Shown piece after piece: positions 1-7,972 of a stretch of 26,620 nt of DNA. The position numbers and the translations under genes are program-made. The notes under the pieces were generated by a model. It worked only from the letters and a program-made list of their open reading frames with translations, searched no databases and was not told where the DNA came from. Positions within the stretch are counted from its first letter, which is position 1. Each line of letters begins with the position of its first letter. Origin of the DNA: an uncultured Clostridia bacterium (lineage in GTDB: Bacteria > Bacillota > Clostridia > Christensenellales > UBA1242); contig CAKVMJ010000019.1 in the NCBI GenBank assembly GCA_934772445.1, positions 1 through 26,620 on the forward strand, in the 5' to 3' direction.

Positions 1-702
1 ATTGTGAATGTTTTGAAAGGTAGTATGGCACTTGCAAAGTCTTTAGATAAAGTGCAAAGAGATGAAATAAAGAAAATCAAGTTGCCAAGTCCAACCGAAA
101 AACCTGTTACGGCTTTTGAAAAGCACGAGCAAGAAAAGATTGAAAAGTATTGCCTTGCTTCAAGCAAAAGCAATTACATTGGAATTGTGATTTGTCTTTA
201 TACTGGAATTAGACTTGGAGAACTATTGGCACTTACTTGGGAAGATATAGATTTTCAAACAGGGATTATGAGCATTACAAAAACAAGTTATAGAATTAAA
301 GAGAATGGTGTGCCTAGAATTGTGATAGATAATCCTAAAACAAAAAATTCAAGCAGAGTTATCCCACTTCCAAAAGCATTATTAGATATTTTGAAGAAAA
401 TTAAGAAAACATCTAATTCAAAATATGTTATATCTACTCGCATTGGTGGAATTGTTGGAACAAGAGCTTATCAAAGGACTTATGAAAGGGTTTTAAGCAA
501 AATTGGTGTTAGTTATAAAAACTTCCACTCACTTCGTCATACTTTCGCCACTCGTGCTATTGAAATGGGAATGGATGTAAAGACTCTATCCGAAATTCTT
601 GGACATAAAAATCCAGTTGTAACTCTTACAAGATATACCCACTCAATGATGTCTTACAAAACAGATATGATGAACAAAATGGGCAAAATGCTTGCTGTCT
701 AG
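1..702 (+). CDS. Tyrosine recombinase (integrase), 5' end outside window
   Basis: This is the catalytic half of a phage/ICE-type tyrosine recombinase, which cuts and rejoins DNA at attachment sites. The full set of catalytic residues is visible: the first Arg in TGIRLGELLALTW, the beta-hairpin Lys in NPKTKNSSRVIPL, the HSLRHTFATRA box (HxxR), the LGH histidine, and the nucleophile Tyr in TRYTH. The reading frame is open to base 1. The first in-frame GTG (base 4) has no ribosome site and lies where the SAM-like core-binding domain would join, so the start is probably upstream and the gene partial. It ends in a basic KMGKMLAV tail. The cargo genes that follow on the same strand fit an integrative element. 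Confidence 0.93.
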   Translation: MVNVLKGSMALAKSLDKVQRDEIKKIKLPSPTEKPVTAFEKHEQEKIEKYCLASSKSNYIGIVICLYTGIRLGELLALTWEDIDFQTGIMSITKTSYRIKENGVPRIVIDNPKTKNSSRVIPLPKALLDILKKIKKTSNSKYVISTRIGGIVGTRAYQRTYERVLSKIGVSYKNFHSLRHTFATRAIEMGMDVKTLSEILGHKNPVVTLTRYTHSMMSYKTDMMNKMGKMLAV

Positions 703-817
703 TTTTTGTACAATATGTGACAACAACTCCAATTTCGTAAAATTGAATAATTGTAAGAACGCAAATGCAAAAGAAAAGAAAGAGATTTTGAAATGTAAAA
801 GGTGTGTCACATAAGCA

Positions 818-845
818 TTGACTTTGAAAAATCTTATGATAGAAT
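818..845 (+). promoter_or_regulatory. Predicted promoter of the 908-3218 cargo genes
   Basis: TTGACT (818-823), a 16-bp spacer and TAGAAT (840-845) match a vegetative promoter. A transcript would start near 852, at the foot of the hairpin upstream of the DUF4417 gene. It is the best promoter between the integrase and the cargo genes. Confidence 0.5.
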
Positions 846-897
846 GCAAATAAAAGGTTGAAGAAATGTTTTGTTTCTCCAACCTTTTGCATTTTAA
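844..897 (+). terminator. Leader hairpin or weak terminator
   Basis: AAAAGGTTGAAGAAA (852-866) pairs with TTTCTCCAACCTTTT (873-887) with one G-T type mismatch, and flanking ATGCAAA/TTTGCAT extends the stem. Only four T follow, so it may end integrase read-through weakly or act as a 5' stabilising hairpin of the downstream mRNA, since the predicted start site lies at its base. Confidence 0.45.
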
Positions 898-907
898 GGA
901 GTAATAT

Positions 908-1618
908 ATGGAAAATCAATTTAATTCACAAAACGAATACCAAGAAGAAAAACGAAAGAAAAAACAAAAACTTATAAGAAATGAATTTAAAGGCGTTGGT
1001 AAATATGGAATGCCGTTAATAAAAAGGCAAGATATTGATTTGGATAAAATTGAATTGCTGGCTTTTACAAAAACAAAACATAATGATGAAGAAAATCAAA
1101 GTAAAACAATTCATTTTTTTACATACGATTGGAATTTTGAAAGTGTATTTGAAAAACCAGAAGAATCGCTTGAAAAATTAGACCAATATTATGCTTTACT
1201 TACGCCAGAATTTAGCACATATAAAGATATGCCACTCGCAAGACAAATAGACAGTGTGTTCAAAAATCGTTGGTGTGGAGCTTTTTGGCAAAAACAAGGA
1301 ATGAAAGTAATTTCTACGGTATCATGGGGTTCAATCCCATGTTTGGAGTTTTGTTTTGATGGAATTGAAAAAGGCTCAGTTGTTGCAGTTTCAACTTACA
1401 CAAGAGAAGATAACAAAGATGGCTTTATGTTAGGGTATAATAAAATGTTAGAGATTATAGCACCTTCTGCGATTATTTGTTATGGGACTCCGTTCCCTGA
1501 AATGAAAGGTAAAATAAAAGCAATTGACCCTTTTAATAAAGAAGAACTTATAAAGAAGATGGGGGTTGCTGAATATACAAAGAAATATCTAGCAGGCGAA
1601 CTATACCCTGAAATTTAG
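908..1618 (+). CDS. DUF4417 family protein
   Basis: This 236-aa protein matches the DUF4417 family, found mainly in Firmicutes phages and integrative elements and of unknown function. Recognisable family blocks are the GKYGMPLIKRQD segment near residue 32, the aromatic IHFFTYDWNFE stretch, the LTPEFSTYKDMPLARQI core near residue 98, WCGAFWQKQGMKVISTVSWG, and FCFDGIEKGSVVAVST. The N-terminal 30 residues are lysine-rich and probably disordered. The start is the ATG preceded by AAGGAG. It is the first gene of a four-gene run that ends at 3218, and its stop lies 9 bp before the HNH gene. No catalytic residues are known for the family, so no reaction is assigned. Confidence 0.85.
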   Translation: MENQFNSQNEYQEEKRKKKQKLIRNEFKGVGKYGMPLIKRQDIDLDKIELLAFTKTKHNDEENQSKTIHFFTYDWNFESVFEKPEESLEKLDQYYALLTPEFSTYKDMPLARQIDSVFKNRWCGAFWQKQGMKVISTVSWGSIPCLEFCFDGIEKGSVVAVSTYTREDNKDGFMLGYNKMLEIIAPSAIICYGTPFPEMKGKIKAIDPFNKEELIKKMGVAEYTKKYLAGELYPEI

Positions 1619-1627
1619 GAGGCAATA

Positions 1628-2455
1628 ATGAAAGATTTAAAACTCACAATAGAATTGCTACCAAAGGGTGCTTGGAATAATGACTTTAGTAAAACATTGC
1701 CTAAAAAAGAGTGGGATATTGTTAGAAATGCTTGTTACAAAAGAGCAAATCATAGATGTCAAATTTGTGGATTTGCAACAGATGATTTAGATGCTCACGA
1801 AGTTTGGAATTTTAATATCGAAACAAAAACTCAAACTCTAGTTGATATTCTTGCACTATGTAGTAAGTGTCATGGAGTAAAGCATTATCGCAACTCAGTT
1901 AGATTAGGCCATGGGGAAGAAGCAAAACAGCATTATATAAAAGTGAATAATTGTAGTGAACTAGAATTTGCCACCCATTTGGTGCAATCAGAAATGAATT
2001 TTGAAGAGAAAAATAAAATTTATAGATGGAAAATAAAGGCAGATTTAACAAAATTTGGTCTTGAAAACGCTACAATAAAAGAGAAAAATATTCCTTACAT
2101 ACAAAATCCTTATGAGAGTGTTGATTGGAATTTAGTTAGTTTTGAAGATAAGAAAAAACTATTTGAATTTATGAAATCTTCACCACCTAAGTATTGGATA
2201 AATCCTCCTAAGGTCTTATCAATAGAGGTTGATAATTATCAAGGAACAATACAAGTTGTTATAGAAGATGTTAATAAAATTGATTGGGTGTTGGACAATA
2301 TAAAAATTAAAACAAAATATAATGTTGTGAGTAAACTTAAAACAATGCTTAAAGTAGAAAATTTAAATGGAAAAGAATTGAAATTTGTTTTATATGGAGA
2401 TGGTGGCAAAACACTTTCTAAAACATTTGAACTTTTGCCTCAGGAGGTGCTATAA
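1628..2455 (+). CDS. HNH-endonuclease-like protein
   Basis: The N-terminal half (about residues 28-85) carries a zinc-bound HNH-like fold: a CQICG knuckle, then DAHEVWNFN giving the central histidine, then ALCSKCHGVKHY with the second Cys pair and a closing His. This arrangement is common in HNH-type proteins of mobile elements. The C-terminal 150 residues (from about 125) have no motif I recognise. They contain repeated beta-prone stretches and end just as the next gene starts. The ATG follows GGAGGCAATA. The stop TAA overlaps the ATG of the next gene (TAATG), which suggests translational coupling. A nuclease acting on element or invading DNA is likely but unproven. Confidence 0.75.
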   Translation: MKDLKLTIELLPKGAWNNDFSKTLPKKEWDIVRNACYKRANHRCQICGFATDDLDAHEVWNFNIETKTQTLVDILALCSKCHGVKHYRNSVRLGHGEEAKQHYIKVNNCSELEFATHLVQSEMNFEEKNKIYRWKIKADLTKFGLENATIKEKNIPYIQNPYESVDWNLVSFEDKKKLFEFMKSSPPKYWINPPKVLSIEVDNYQGTIQVVIEDVNKIDWVLDNIKIKTKYNVVSKLKTMLKVENLNGKELKFVLYGDGGKTLSKTFELLPQEVL

Positions 2456-2745
2456 TGGGAATGTGTAAACCAAGCGGTGGGAAAATATCTCAAACTGGTA
2501 GTATAGGAAGTTTAAAAAAAGATGGATTACCAAACACAAGAATTGATTTATTTAATGAAAACGGAGAACTTGTCCAGCAAAGATGGTACGGCCCAGATGG
2601 CAGAGCTATTTTGAATAGAGATTGGAAACATCCTAATAAAGGCGGAGAACATAAATTTCCTCATGATCATCCTTGGGATTGGAATAAAAAAATTCCTAGA
2701 TTAAATTATGATGAGAATAGGGAAATAAATATCGATTATTGTTAA
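2455..2745 (+). CDS. Small protein resembling a polymorphic-toxin type 24 domain
   Basis: This 96-aa protein has the block PNTRIDLFNENGELVQQRWYGPDGRA followed by a histidine-rich EHKFPHDHPWDW segment. That pattern resembles the C-terminal toxin domain called bacterial toxin 24, usually found at the end of long secreted polymorphic toxins and predicted to act as an RNase. Here it stands alone, with no secretion signal or delivery domain. The preceding gene's stop overlaps its start (TAATG) and GGAGG lies just upstream. It could be an orphan toxin module, an intracellular toxin, or a structural element protein with the same fold. The assignment comes from remembered motif shape, not a search. 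Confidence 0.5.
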   Translation: MGMCKPSGGKISQTGSIGSLKKDGLPNTRIDLFNENGELVQQRWYGPDGRAILNRDWKHPNKGGEHKFPHDHPWDWNKKIPRLNYDENREINIDYC

Positions 2746-2762
2746 AGGAAAAGGAGAAAAAT

Positions 2763-3218
2763 ATGGAATACAATCCATATGATAAAATAAACAAAAAGAT
2801 ATGTGATGTATGCGGAACAGAAGTCTATGTTGATAGTATTGGAAGCGGAGATGAATGTCCGAATTGTGGCTGGGTTAATTGTGCATACTACGAAGAATTT
2901 CCAGATAGGGTAATGTGTCCAAACTTGATTTCGTTGAATAAAGCAAAGAAGCTATACGCTGATGGAAAAACATTTTTGCCAGACTTAGATGATTTTATAG
3001 GCGGTCTTGATTTTTATGGTGAAATGAAATTTACCTATCAAGGAATAAATTATGGTGTCACGCGTGTTCAAAACGATGCAATAGACTTATGGATTTTTAA
3101 TGGAGGAACTGTGAAATTATTCAAAGATTCTGAAGAATTTAGAGACAAAGCACAAATAAACGGAAAACTATTAAAAGATATTTGGCAAGAAATTGAAAAT
3201 GCCAATTGGTTACAATAG
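2763..3218 (+). CDS. Zinc-ribbon protein with CDVCG/CPNCGW knuckles
   Basis: This 151-aa protein begins with two Cys pairs (CDVCG and CPNCGW, within the first 35 residues) forming a rubredoxin-like zinc site, followed by CPNLISLNKAKKLY and an aromatic-rich alpha/beta C-terminal domain ending in ENANWL. Related stand-alone proteins are widespread, and CPCC-type zinc proteins often sit beside polymorphic-toxin modules as immunity proteins, which is why I suspect a link to the gene just upstream. The ATG at 2763 was chosen over 2739 because AAGGAGAAAAAT precedes it at good spacing. The 2739 start would overlap the previous gene and lacks a ribosome site. It is the last gene before a terminator. 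Confidence 0.7.
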   Translation: MEYNPYDKINKKICDVCGTEVYVDSIGSGDECPNCGWVNCAYYEEFPDRVMCPNLISLNKAKKLYADGKTFLPDLDDFIGGLDFYGEMKFTYQGINYGVTRVQNDAIDLWIFNGGTVKLFKDSEEFRDKAQINGKLLKDIWQEIENANWLQ

Positions 3219-3290
3219 AACTAAATATAGGCTATAATTATGGAAATAATAGATTGTATGAGCATTATCGGGCTTGAGAAGTAAAAATTT

Positions 3291-3318
3291 ATGTACCTAA
3301 ATGTACCTACATGTACCT
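3291..3318 (+). repeat. Three direct ATGTACCT repeats, 10-bp period
   Basis: ATGTACCT occurs at 3291, 3301 and 3311, exactly one helical turn apart, so all copies face the same side of the DNA. This is the pattern of binding sites for a DNA-binding protein such as an excisionase, an integrase arm domain or a replication initiator. It lies at the end of the integrase-linked cargo, just before a terminator. Confidence 0.6.
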
Positions 3319-3342
3319 GAAAAGGCAGTTTTAGGGAGAATT

Positions 3343-3380
3343 AGACCGATAGTTGATTTTTTGACTATCGGTCTTTTTTA
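3343..3380 (+). terminator. Rho-independent terminator after the cargo genes
   Basis: A perfect 11-bp stem, AGACCGATAGT (3343-3353) with ACTATCGGTCT (3364-3374), is followed by a run of T. It closes the transcript of the 908-3218 genes. Confidence 0.88.
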
Positions 3381-3573
3381 TGAAGCAAATATTGACAGCA
3401 CTTGCAACAAGCACTATTTTTAAGCACTTTTACCGTATAAAAACGCCTAAAATCATCTAAAACTTTAAAAAAACTGTTGTCAAAAAAATTATGATTTTTT
3501 GGTCAATATTTTTTCTTTGAAAATTTAAAAATTTTTTTATACAAAATTGAGAATAATATGTTATAATACAAAC

Positions 3574-3805
3574 ATAGTTGCAAAGAAGATCTTAATTCTT
3601 GCTCCACTTATACAACTTAATCGGTTTTTTTATAGAAATAATCTATGGAGCAAATGAGAGCAACGATACCCACTTTAACTCGCTAATTTGGAGTTTTGAC
3701 AAAAATTCACAAAATTAAAATTAGTTCTGACAAATCTGGTTATTGGAAAATTGTAGAATAATGAAAATTTGCACTTGAAGAAATTTTCAAGTGCTTTTTC
3801 TTTTA
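3574..3805 (+). ncRNA. Candidate non-coding RNA gene, possibly 6S-like
   Basis: A TATAAT box (3562-3567, with a weak -35) and a clean terminator (3771-3805) bracket about 230 bp without a credible ORF or ribosome site. The sequence folds by eye into GTTGC...GCAAC enclosing AAGAA...TTCTT and TGCTCCA...TGGAGCA stems, followed by a CGATACCCACTTTAACTC stretch and an AACTC/GAGTT hairpin. The size, the isolated promoter-terminator layout and the CCCAC element recall Firmicutes 6S RNA, which binds RNA polymerase. However, the fold does not show the single long bulged rod clearly, so another small RNA or a leader remnant is possible. Confidence 0.4.
3771..3805 (+). terminator. Terminator of the candidate ncRNA
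   Basis: GCACTTGAA (3771-3779) pairs perfectly with TTCAAGTGC (3786-3794) and is followed by TTTTTCTTTT. No gene stop lies within 500 bp upstream, so it must end a non-coding transcript. Confidence 0.85.
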
Positions 3806-4075
3806 ATAAAAATATGTCAAATGTAATATTATTTTTTAATAAATTCAATTATATTTTTCTTTATGCAATAAAAAAGAAAAAACAAATAATAAATATTTGC
3901 TATACAAGTTAACTATATTCAAAAATCTTGCCAAATTCTAGTGGGCCTCACCATGTTTTTTTGCAATTTTATTGATTGTTGCCGATTTGTTTTACTTTTT
4001 ATTTGTTTTGTGATAACATAATTACATATTTAATACATAGATAAATGTGTAATATAATAAGGGAGGAAAGGAAAA
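3806..4075. other. AT-rich intergenic stretch before the Ig-like lipoprotein
   Basis: No gene is visible. The last 60 bp hold a TATAAT box (about 4052-4057) within GTGTAATATAATAAGG and a strong GGGAGGAAAGG ribosome site, so they probably form the promoter and leader of the 4076 gene. The -35 region is weak. A more GC-rich island, GTGGGCCTCACCATG near 3940-3955, stands out but forms no convincing structure. Confidence 0.6.
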
Positions 4076-7003
4076 ATGAAAAAGAAATTTTATAGTGTTA
4101 TTCTTGCTTTTGCTTTTATTTTAACAGGAGCATTTTGTTTAACAGCTTGTGGAGAAAATTCTTCTCCATCAAAAACTTTAACTAGTATTACAAGTAATGT
4201 CATTTCACATAGTCATTATGATGGCTTTCAGTTTAATTATACCTATGGTGAAACAATTCAAATTTCAAAAAGTGACTTTACGGTAATTGCTCATTATTCA
4301 GATAACAGTGAAACAAGTGTTTCAGATTTTACTTTAGATACTTCAAAATTGCCAATAGGCATAGTTTCTGTAGGTACATATGAAATATCAGTACACTATC
4401 AATCAAAATCAAATAGTTATAATGTTGTAGTTGATGAACAATCATTAGATTTAACTGCTCCAAGTTTTGAAAATCCTGTTTATACTGGTGAAGAAATAGA
4501 TTTCACTTCTATTTCAGCGATCCAAACATTTATGACTGAAAATAATCTTAAAGTGGCTCAAGATAGCCAAAGTTCAATTCAAAAAAATGCAGGAGATTAT
4601 ACTTTAAAACTTGAATCCAATAATGCTAACATTACAGGGTCTTTTGATATAAATTGGCAAATTACTAAAAAGCCAATAGTTCTTGCAGATTTTCTTGTTA
4701 GTACAGGTTTAACCCAAAACAACGAAAACAAGAATATTTATGAAGTTACTTACAATGGAAGCTCATACAATTTATCATCAAACGCTAATTATATTTTTGT
4801 TTCAAACAACGATTCGTACACAAACGCTGGAGATTATTATTATAATTTCACAACAGATTCAAATCACAAATTTATCACTAATGGCAATGAATACACTACA
4901 TCAGATGAAGAAGAACTAAATTTAACTTTAAGAATAAATAAAATTCAATTAGATTTTAATAAGAACGACATTGCCTTAACAAAAAATGATTGTGCCTACA
5001 CAGGCTCAGCATTTACTTTGCAAGAATTATTAGCTCCAAATTATTTAACTCTTTCATCTTACTTTGATATCACTTTAAATAATGGCAATTTAACTGATGT
5101 TGGAACTAAAAATATTGTTTTAACAGCCAAAGAAAGTATTTGCACTAATTATAAATATAAGAATGGAGATGAAATTACTGGAGATGAAATTAATCTATAT
5201 TTTACCATTGTGAAAACTACTCCAAATTATGAGGGCATAGACACAGTCAACAATATCACTTTTGAGGTAAGTTATAGCGAAAATTTAACGCTTTCTTCAA
5301 TTATAAATTCAGTTAATTTAACACAAACTTCTGTTTCTTGGCTTCAAGAAAACTTGGGCTATTCAGACTGTTCAGGTTTAAGAAGTAATGACAATGAACC
5401 TATTTCAGCAGGTACTTATACAAAAACTATTTCTTACACTCCAGATTATAACAACTACAACCCTATAGATATTCAAGTAACTGTTATTGTAAACAAAGCT
5501 ACAATTTATATAGACCATAATTGGTATTTCTACAGAAACAATTCTCTCATATATAAAGAAAGTGATATAACTTATGATATAACTTATCCAGTTGAAGTTG
5601 AATTTGCAACCGGAAATACTGAGGTTACTGCAAGCTTACAAACTTACTATAAGCAAACCGAGGCTAATAATTATGGCAGTGAAAATATTGCATCACTTCA
5701 GAATGCAGGTTACTACAAAACAGTTGCAACTCTAAACTATGACAACTTTAACCCAAATTATCAAATATGTATTCTAGGCTCTACTAATATTATCACTTCA
5801 GTTGAAAAAGAATGGCAAATTATCAAAAAGACTTACGAAGGCAACGGGGATGCCGATTTACAATGGGTTGGAATAAACTTCTACAATGCTAATGTTGGAG
5901 ATGCCACAATCGTTTTCGAGCCACAAGAAGCTATAGAGCTTTCTGTGTCAATAACTGGGGCTCAAAAAGATCAATTTAAAGTTTCACAAATTAATGTTCA
6001 ATACAAAGCAAAAGAGAATGATGAATACACCCCAATATCAGCAAGTAATATTAAAGCAGTTGGTTACTACAAAGCAGAATATGTAATTAGTTGTACAACA
6101 GGAAATTATGATGTAAACATTTCAGATGATCTTTGTAAAGCTGAGTTTGAAATTATTCCATCGCAAGTTGACTGTTCAAAAACAACTCTAGCTATCGAAA
6201 ACAGAACTTACACAAAAACTGAGTGGTTAAACCAATTCTCAAACTTTGACAGTTGGCTTACAAATTCAAAAGGATTAGCACTCACTTGGGATGTTTTAGA
6301 TGAAAACGGCAATAGTGCAACCTATATGAAAACAAACATAGAAAATGGTGTTCCAGGCAAATACAAAATAATTTTGACTAGTGCAAATGTAAACGATAGT
6401 TATCAAAATTATGAAAATGCTACACTAATTAATGCTGAACATTTAAATCCAACAAGTTATGATGACAAATTAAAAGTTGATGTTATAATAGTAGATGATA
6501 CTCTAGAAAAATCAAATATCAGTGGAAAGAGTTCTGTATTTGTAAATATGGCTGTTATAAACGAAAACAATGTTGACATATCAAATTATTCCGAAATTTA
6601 TGATATGACTAATTCAATAAAATTAGCAAATTTAGGTTATACCGATGAAGACGGTGATGGAAGTTACACACAAACAGGCTCAGCCGCTACGGCTATAGCA
6701 AGTGCAGACAATAACACTATATCAGGCACATGCGCCTTTGGTGGAGACAGTTTTGATGAACTAATTACAGCAGGTCAACCATATATATACACCTATAATG
6801 AGGAAGGAGCAGATTCTATAAAAATTTATATTGCAGACAATAATGGTGCTCCCCTAGAAGAAACTATACTTTCTGGAAATATATATGGTGACTACCTTGT
6901 ATTAAATATGAAGATACTAGTAGAAGAAGGCGAAGAAGGAAATAAAACATTAGTTGATACTGGCCTTGTATGGCAAATCACTTTCCAAATCTCAAATGCT
7001 TAA
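4076..7003 (+). CDS. Large surface lipoprotein with bacterial Ig-like repeats
   Basis: This 975-aa protein starts with a lipoprotein signal, basic MKKK, a hydrophobic run and the lipobox LTAC with Cys25, so it should be lipid-anchored on the outside of the membrane. The first domain (about residues 35-120) has the YGETIQISKSDFTVIAHYSDNS and SVGTYEISVHY pattern of bacterial Ig-like domains. Further diverged beta-sandwich modules follow, recognisable from YTGE/YTGS openings, NAGDYT or DVGTKNI mid-blocks, and closing WQITKK or FTIVK strands. There is no LPXTG, SLH or catalytic motif. It likely works as an adhesin, scaffold or cell-surface binding protein. It is monocistronic, with a GGGAGGAAAGG ribosome site. 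The last 100 residues (DEDGDGSYTQTGSAATA onward) form a different, acidic domain. Confidence 0.82.
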   Translation: MKKKFYSVILAFAFILTGAFCLTACGENSSPSKTLTSITSNVISHSHYDGFQFNYTYGETIQISKSDFTVIAHYSDNSETSVSDFTLDTSKLPIGIVSVGTYEISVHYQSKSNSYNVVVDEQSLDLTAPSFENPVYTGEEIDFTSISAIQTFMTENNLKVAQDSQSSIQKNAGDYTLKLESNNANITGSFDINWQITKKPIVLADFLVSTGLTQNNENKNIYEVTYNGSSYNLSSNANYIFVSNNDSYTNAGDYYYNFTTDSNHKFITNGNEYTTSDEEELNLTLRINKIQLDFNKNDIALTKNDCAYTGSAFTLQELLAPNYLTLSSYFDITLNNGNLTDVGTKNIVLTAKESICTNYKYKNGDEITGDEINLYFTIVKTTPNYEGIDTVNNITFEVSYSENLTLSSIINSVNLTQTSVSWLQENLGYSDCSGLRSNDNEPISAGTYTKTISYTPDYNNYNPIDIQVTVIVNKATIYIDHNWYFYRNNSLIYKESDITYDITYPVEVEFATGNTEVTASLQTYYKQTEANNYGSENIASLQNAGYYKTVATLNYDNFNPNYQICILGSTNIITSVEKEWQIIKKTYEGNGDADLQWVGINFYNANVGDATIVFEPQEAIELSVSITGAQKDQFKVSQINVQYKAKENDEYTPISASNIKAVGYYKAEYVISCTTGNYDVNISDDLCKAEFEIIPSQVDCSKTTLAIENRTYTKTEWLNQFSNFDSWLTNSKGLALTWDVLDENGNSATYMKTNIENGVPGKYKIILTSANVNDSYQNYENATLINAEHLNPTSYDDKLKVDVIIVDDTLEKSNISGKSSVFVNMAVINENNVDISNYSEIYDMTNSIKLANLGYTDEDGDGSYTQTGSAATAIASADNNTISGTCAFGGDSFDELITAGQPYIYTYNEEGADSIKIYIADNNGAPLEETILSGNIYGDYLVLNMKILVEEGEEGNKTLVDTGLVWQITFQISNA

Positions 7004-7283
7004 ATATTCTAAAAATAACGAACTTAGGAAATGAATTGCAATATTACAATATCATATTTCGTTTATCTAAAATTATTAACAGAGGCAAATATAAGCAAAT
7101 AAGAAACTGTTGTTAGTATTAAAAACTTTGAAAGTGTTTTAATTAAAGCAATACTAAATTATAGAATTTTAATGAAAATATTTTTTAAAATAATTTTACT
7201 TTTTTAATTTACGGCTTTAATTCTTGTATAAAAAATGTCCTTAGATATATGAAGAAAGACAAAACTAAATAGCCTTACTCTAA
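7004..7283. other. Non-coding stretch after the Ig-like lipoprotein
   Basis: No gene, RNA gene or clear promoter is visible in these AT-rich bases. The transcript of the lipoprotein gene may run through to the terminator at 7284-7314, since no earlier terminator is evident. Confidence 0.5.
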
Positions 7284-7314
7284 AATAACCCAATATAAAT
7301 TGGGTTATTTTTTT
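7284..7314 (+). terminator. Rho-independent terminator
   Basis: AATAACCCA (7284-7292) pairs with TGGGTTATT (7301-7309) and continues into seven T. It probably ends read-through from the 4076 lipoprotein gene and marks the left edge of the accessory island. Confidence 0.85.
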
Positions 7315-7327
7315 GTGAAATTTTTTG

Positions 7328-7605
7328 AAGAGCTCAAATGCTGAACTCTTGAAGTTGATAAAATTTTTACATAAAAATATTTCCCGAGTGTTCAAATGGT
7401 GAACACTTGGGGAGTAATATATTTGAAATAGAAGCAAGAAAATTAAAAAAAAGTTTTCTCGTTATACACAATGGGTGTGATGCGGGAATTTTATAATTTT
7501 CTTGTAAAAATCTTTTTCGCTTGAACAAATGTTGATAAAGCGAGATTGTTGAAATAAAATCACAAAATAATTTTCCGATATATCACCCGTTGATAAATCG
7601 ACTAT
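7328..7605. repeat. Hairpin-rich non-coding segment
   Basis: Three hairpins share an AAAT-type loop: AAGAG-TCA/TGA-CTCTT at 7328-7350, a strong 12-bp stem CCCGAGTGTTCA/TGAACACTTGGG at 7383-7411, and CGCTT-AAC/GTT-AAGCG around 7518-7542. The last sits inside a longer imperfect inverted repeat whose arms include CAATGGGTG (about 7469) and its near complement CACCCGTTG (about 7583). None is followed by a T-run, so they are not ordinary terminators. They may be operators, a small mobile repeat, or a structured leader of the following operon. Confidence 0.5.
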
Positions 7606-7681
7606 TTTAAGTTTTTTAAAACTATTTGTGTCTTTTTTGTCCCATGTGGTATGATATAATTAAAATAGTGGAGGTGTGTAA

Positions 7682-7972
7682 GTGAAAAAACACAAAAAAC
7701 TTATTATATTATATGTTTATGATGCATTAAAATATGGAAGTTCGGAAAATTGTCCTTTGCATCAAACAAAAATCGCAGAACAAATTAGCAAATTCTGTGG
7801 GATTTCTTGTGATAGAAAAACAATTGCTCGCAATATTGGTTATCTTAGGGAGTATGGGTGCGACATCGTTACAATTAAAGGTAAAGGTTGTTATATGAAG
7901 TCCTACCCACTTCTAGGGGTAAGTGTACCAACAAACACAACTGTTTTGGAGAAAAATAGTGGAGAGAACTGA
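7682..7972 (+). CDS. Winged-helix regulator, WYL-type N-terminal domain without WYL
   Basis: This 96-aa protein has a winged helix-turn-helix of the kind that opens WYL-domain regulators: a helix LIILYVYDALKY, the block PLHQTKIAEQISKFCG, then CDRKTIARNIGYLREYG as recognition helix and a KGKGCYM wing. The protein stops where the ligand-sensing WYL domain would begin, so it would bind DNA only, or sense through a partner. It starts at GTG behind GGAGGTGTGTA. A TATAAT-like box lies in the 50 bp upstream, below the hairpin-rich segment, which may hold its operator. Its stop overlaps the next gene's start by 14 bp, so it heads the operon. Confidence 0.75.
   Translation: MKKHKKLIILYVYDALKYGSSENCPLHQTKIAEQISKFCGISCDRKTIARNIGYLREYGCDIVTIKGKGCYMKSYPLLGVSVPTNTTVLEKNSGEN

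Noticed and set aside
626..919. Minus-strand ORF of 97 aa opposite the end of the integrase
   Set aside because: Phe/Cys-rich composition typical of the reverse strand of AT-rich DNA, no ribosome site, overlaps the integrase end and the predicted promoter.
7204..7437. Minus-strand ORF of 77 aa
   Set aside because: It runs through a terminator and the 12-bp hairpin, has no ribosome site, and shows shadow-like composition.
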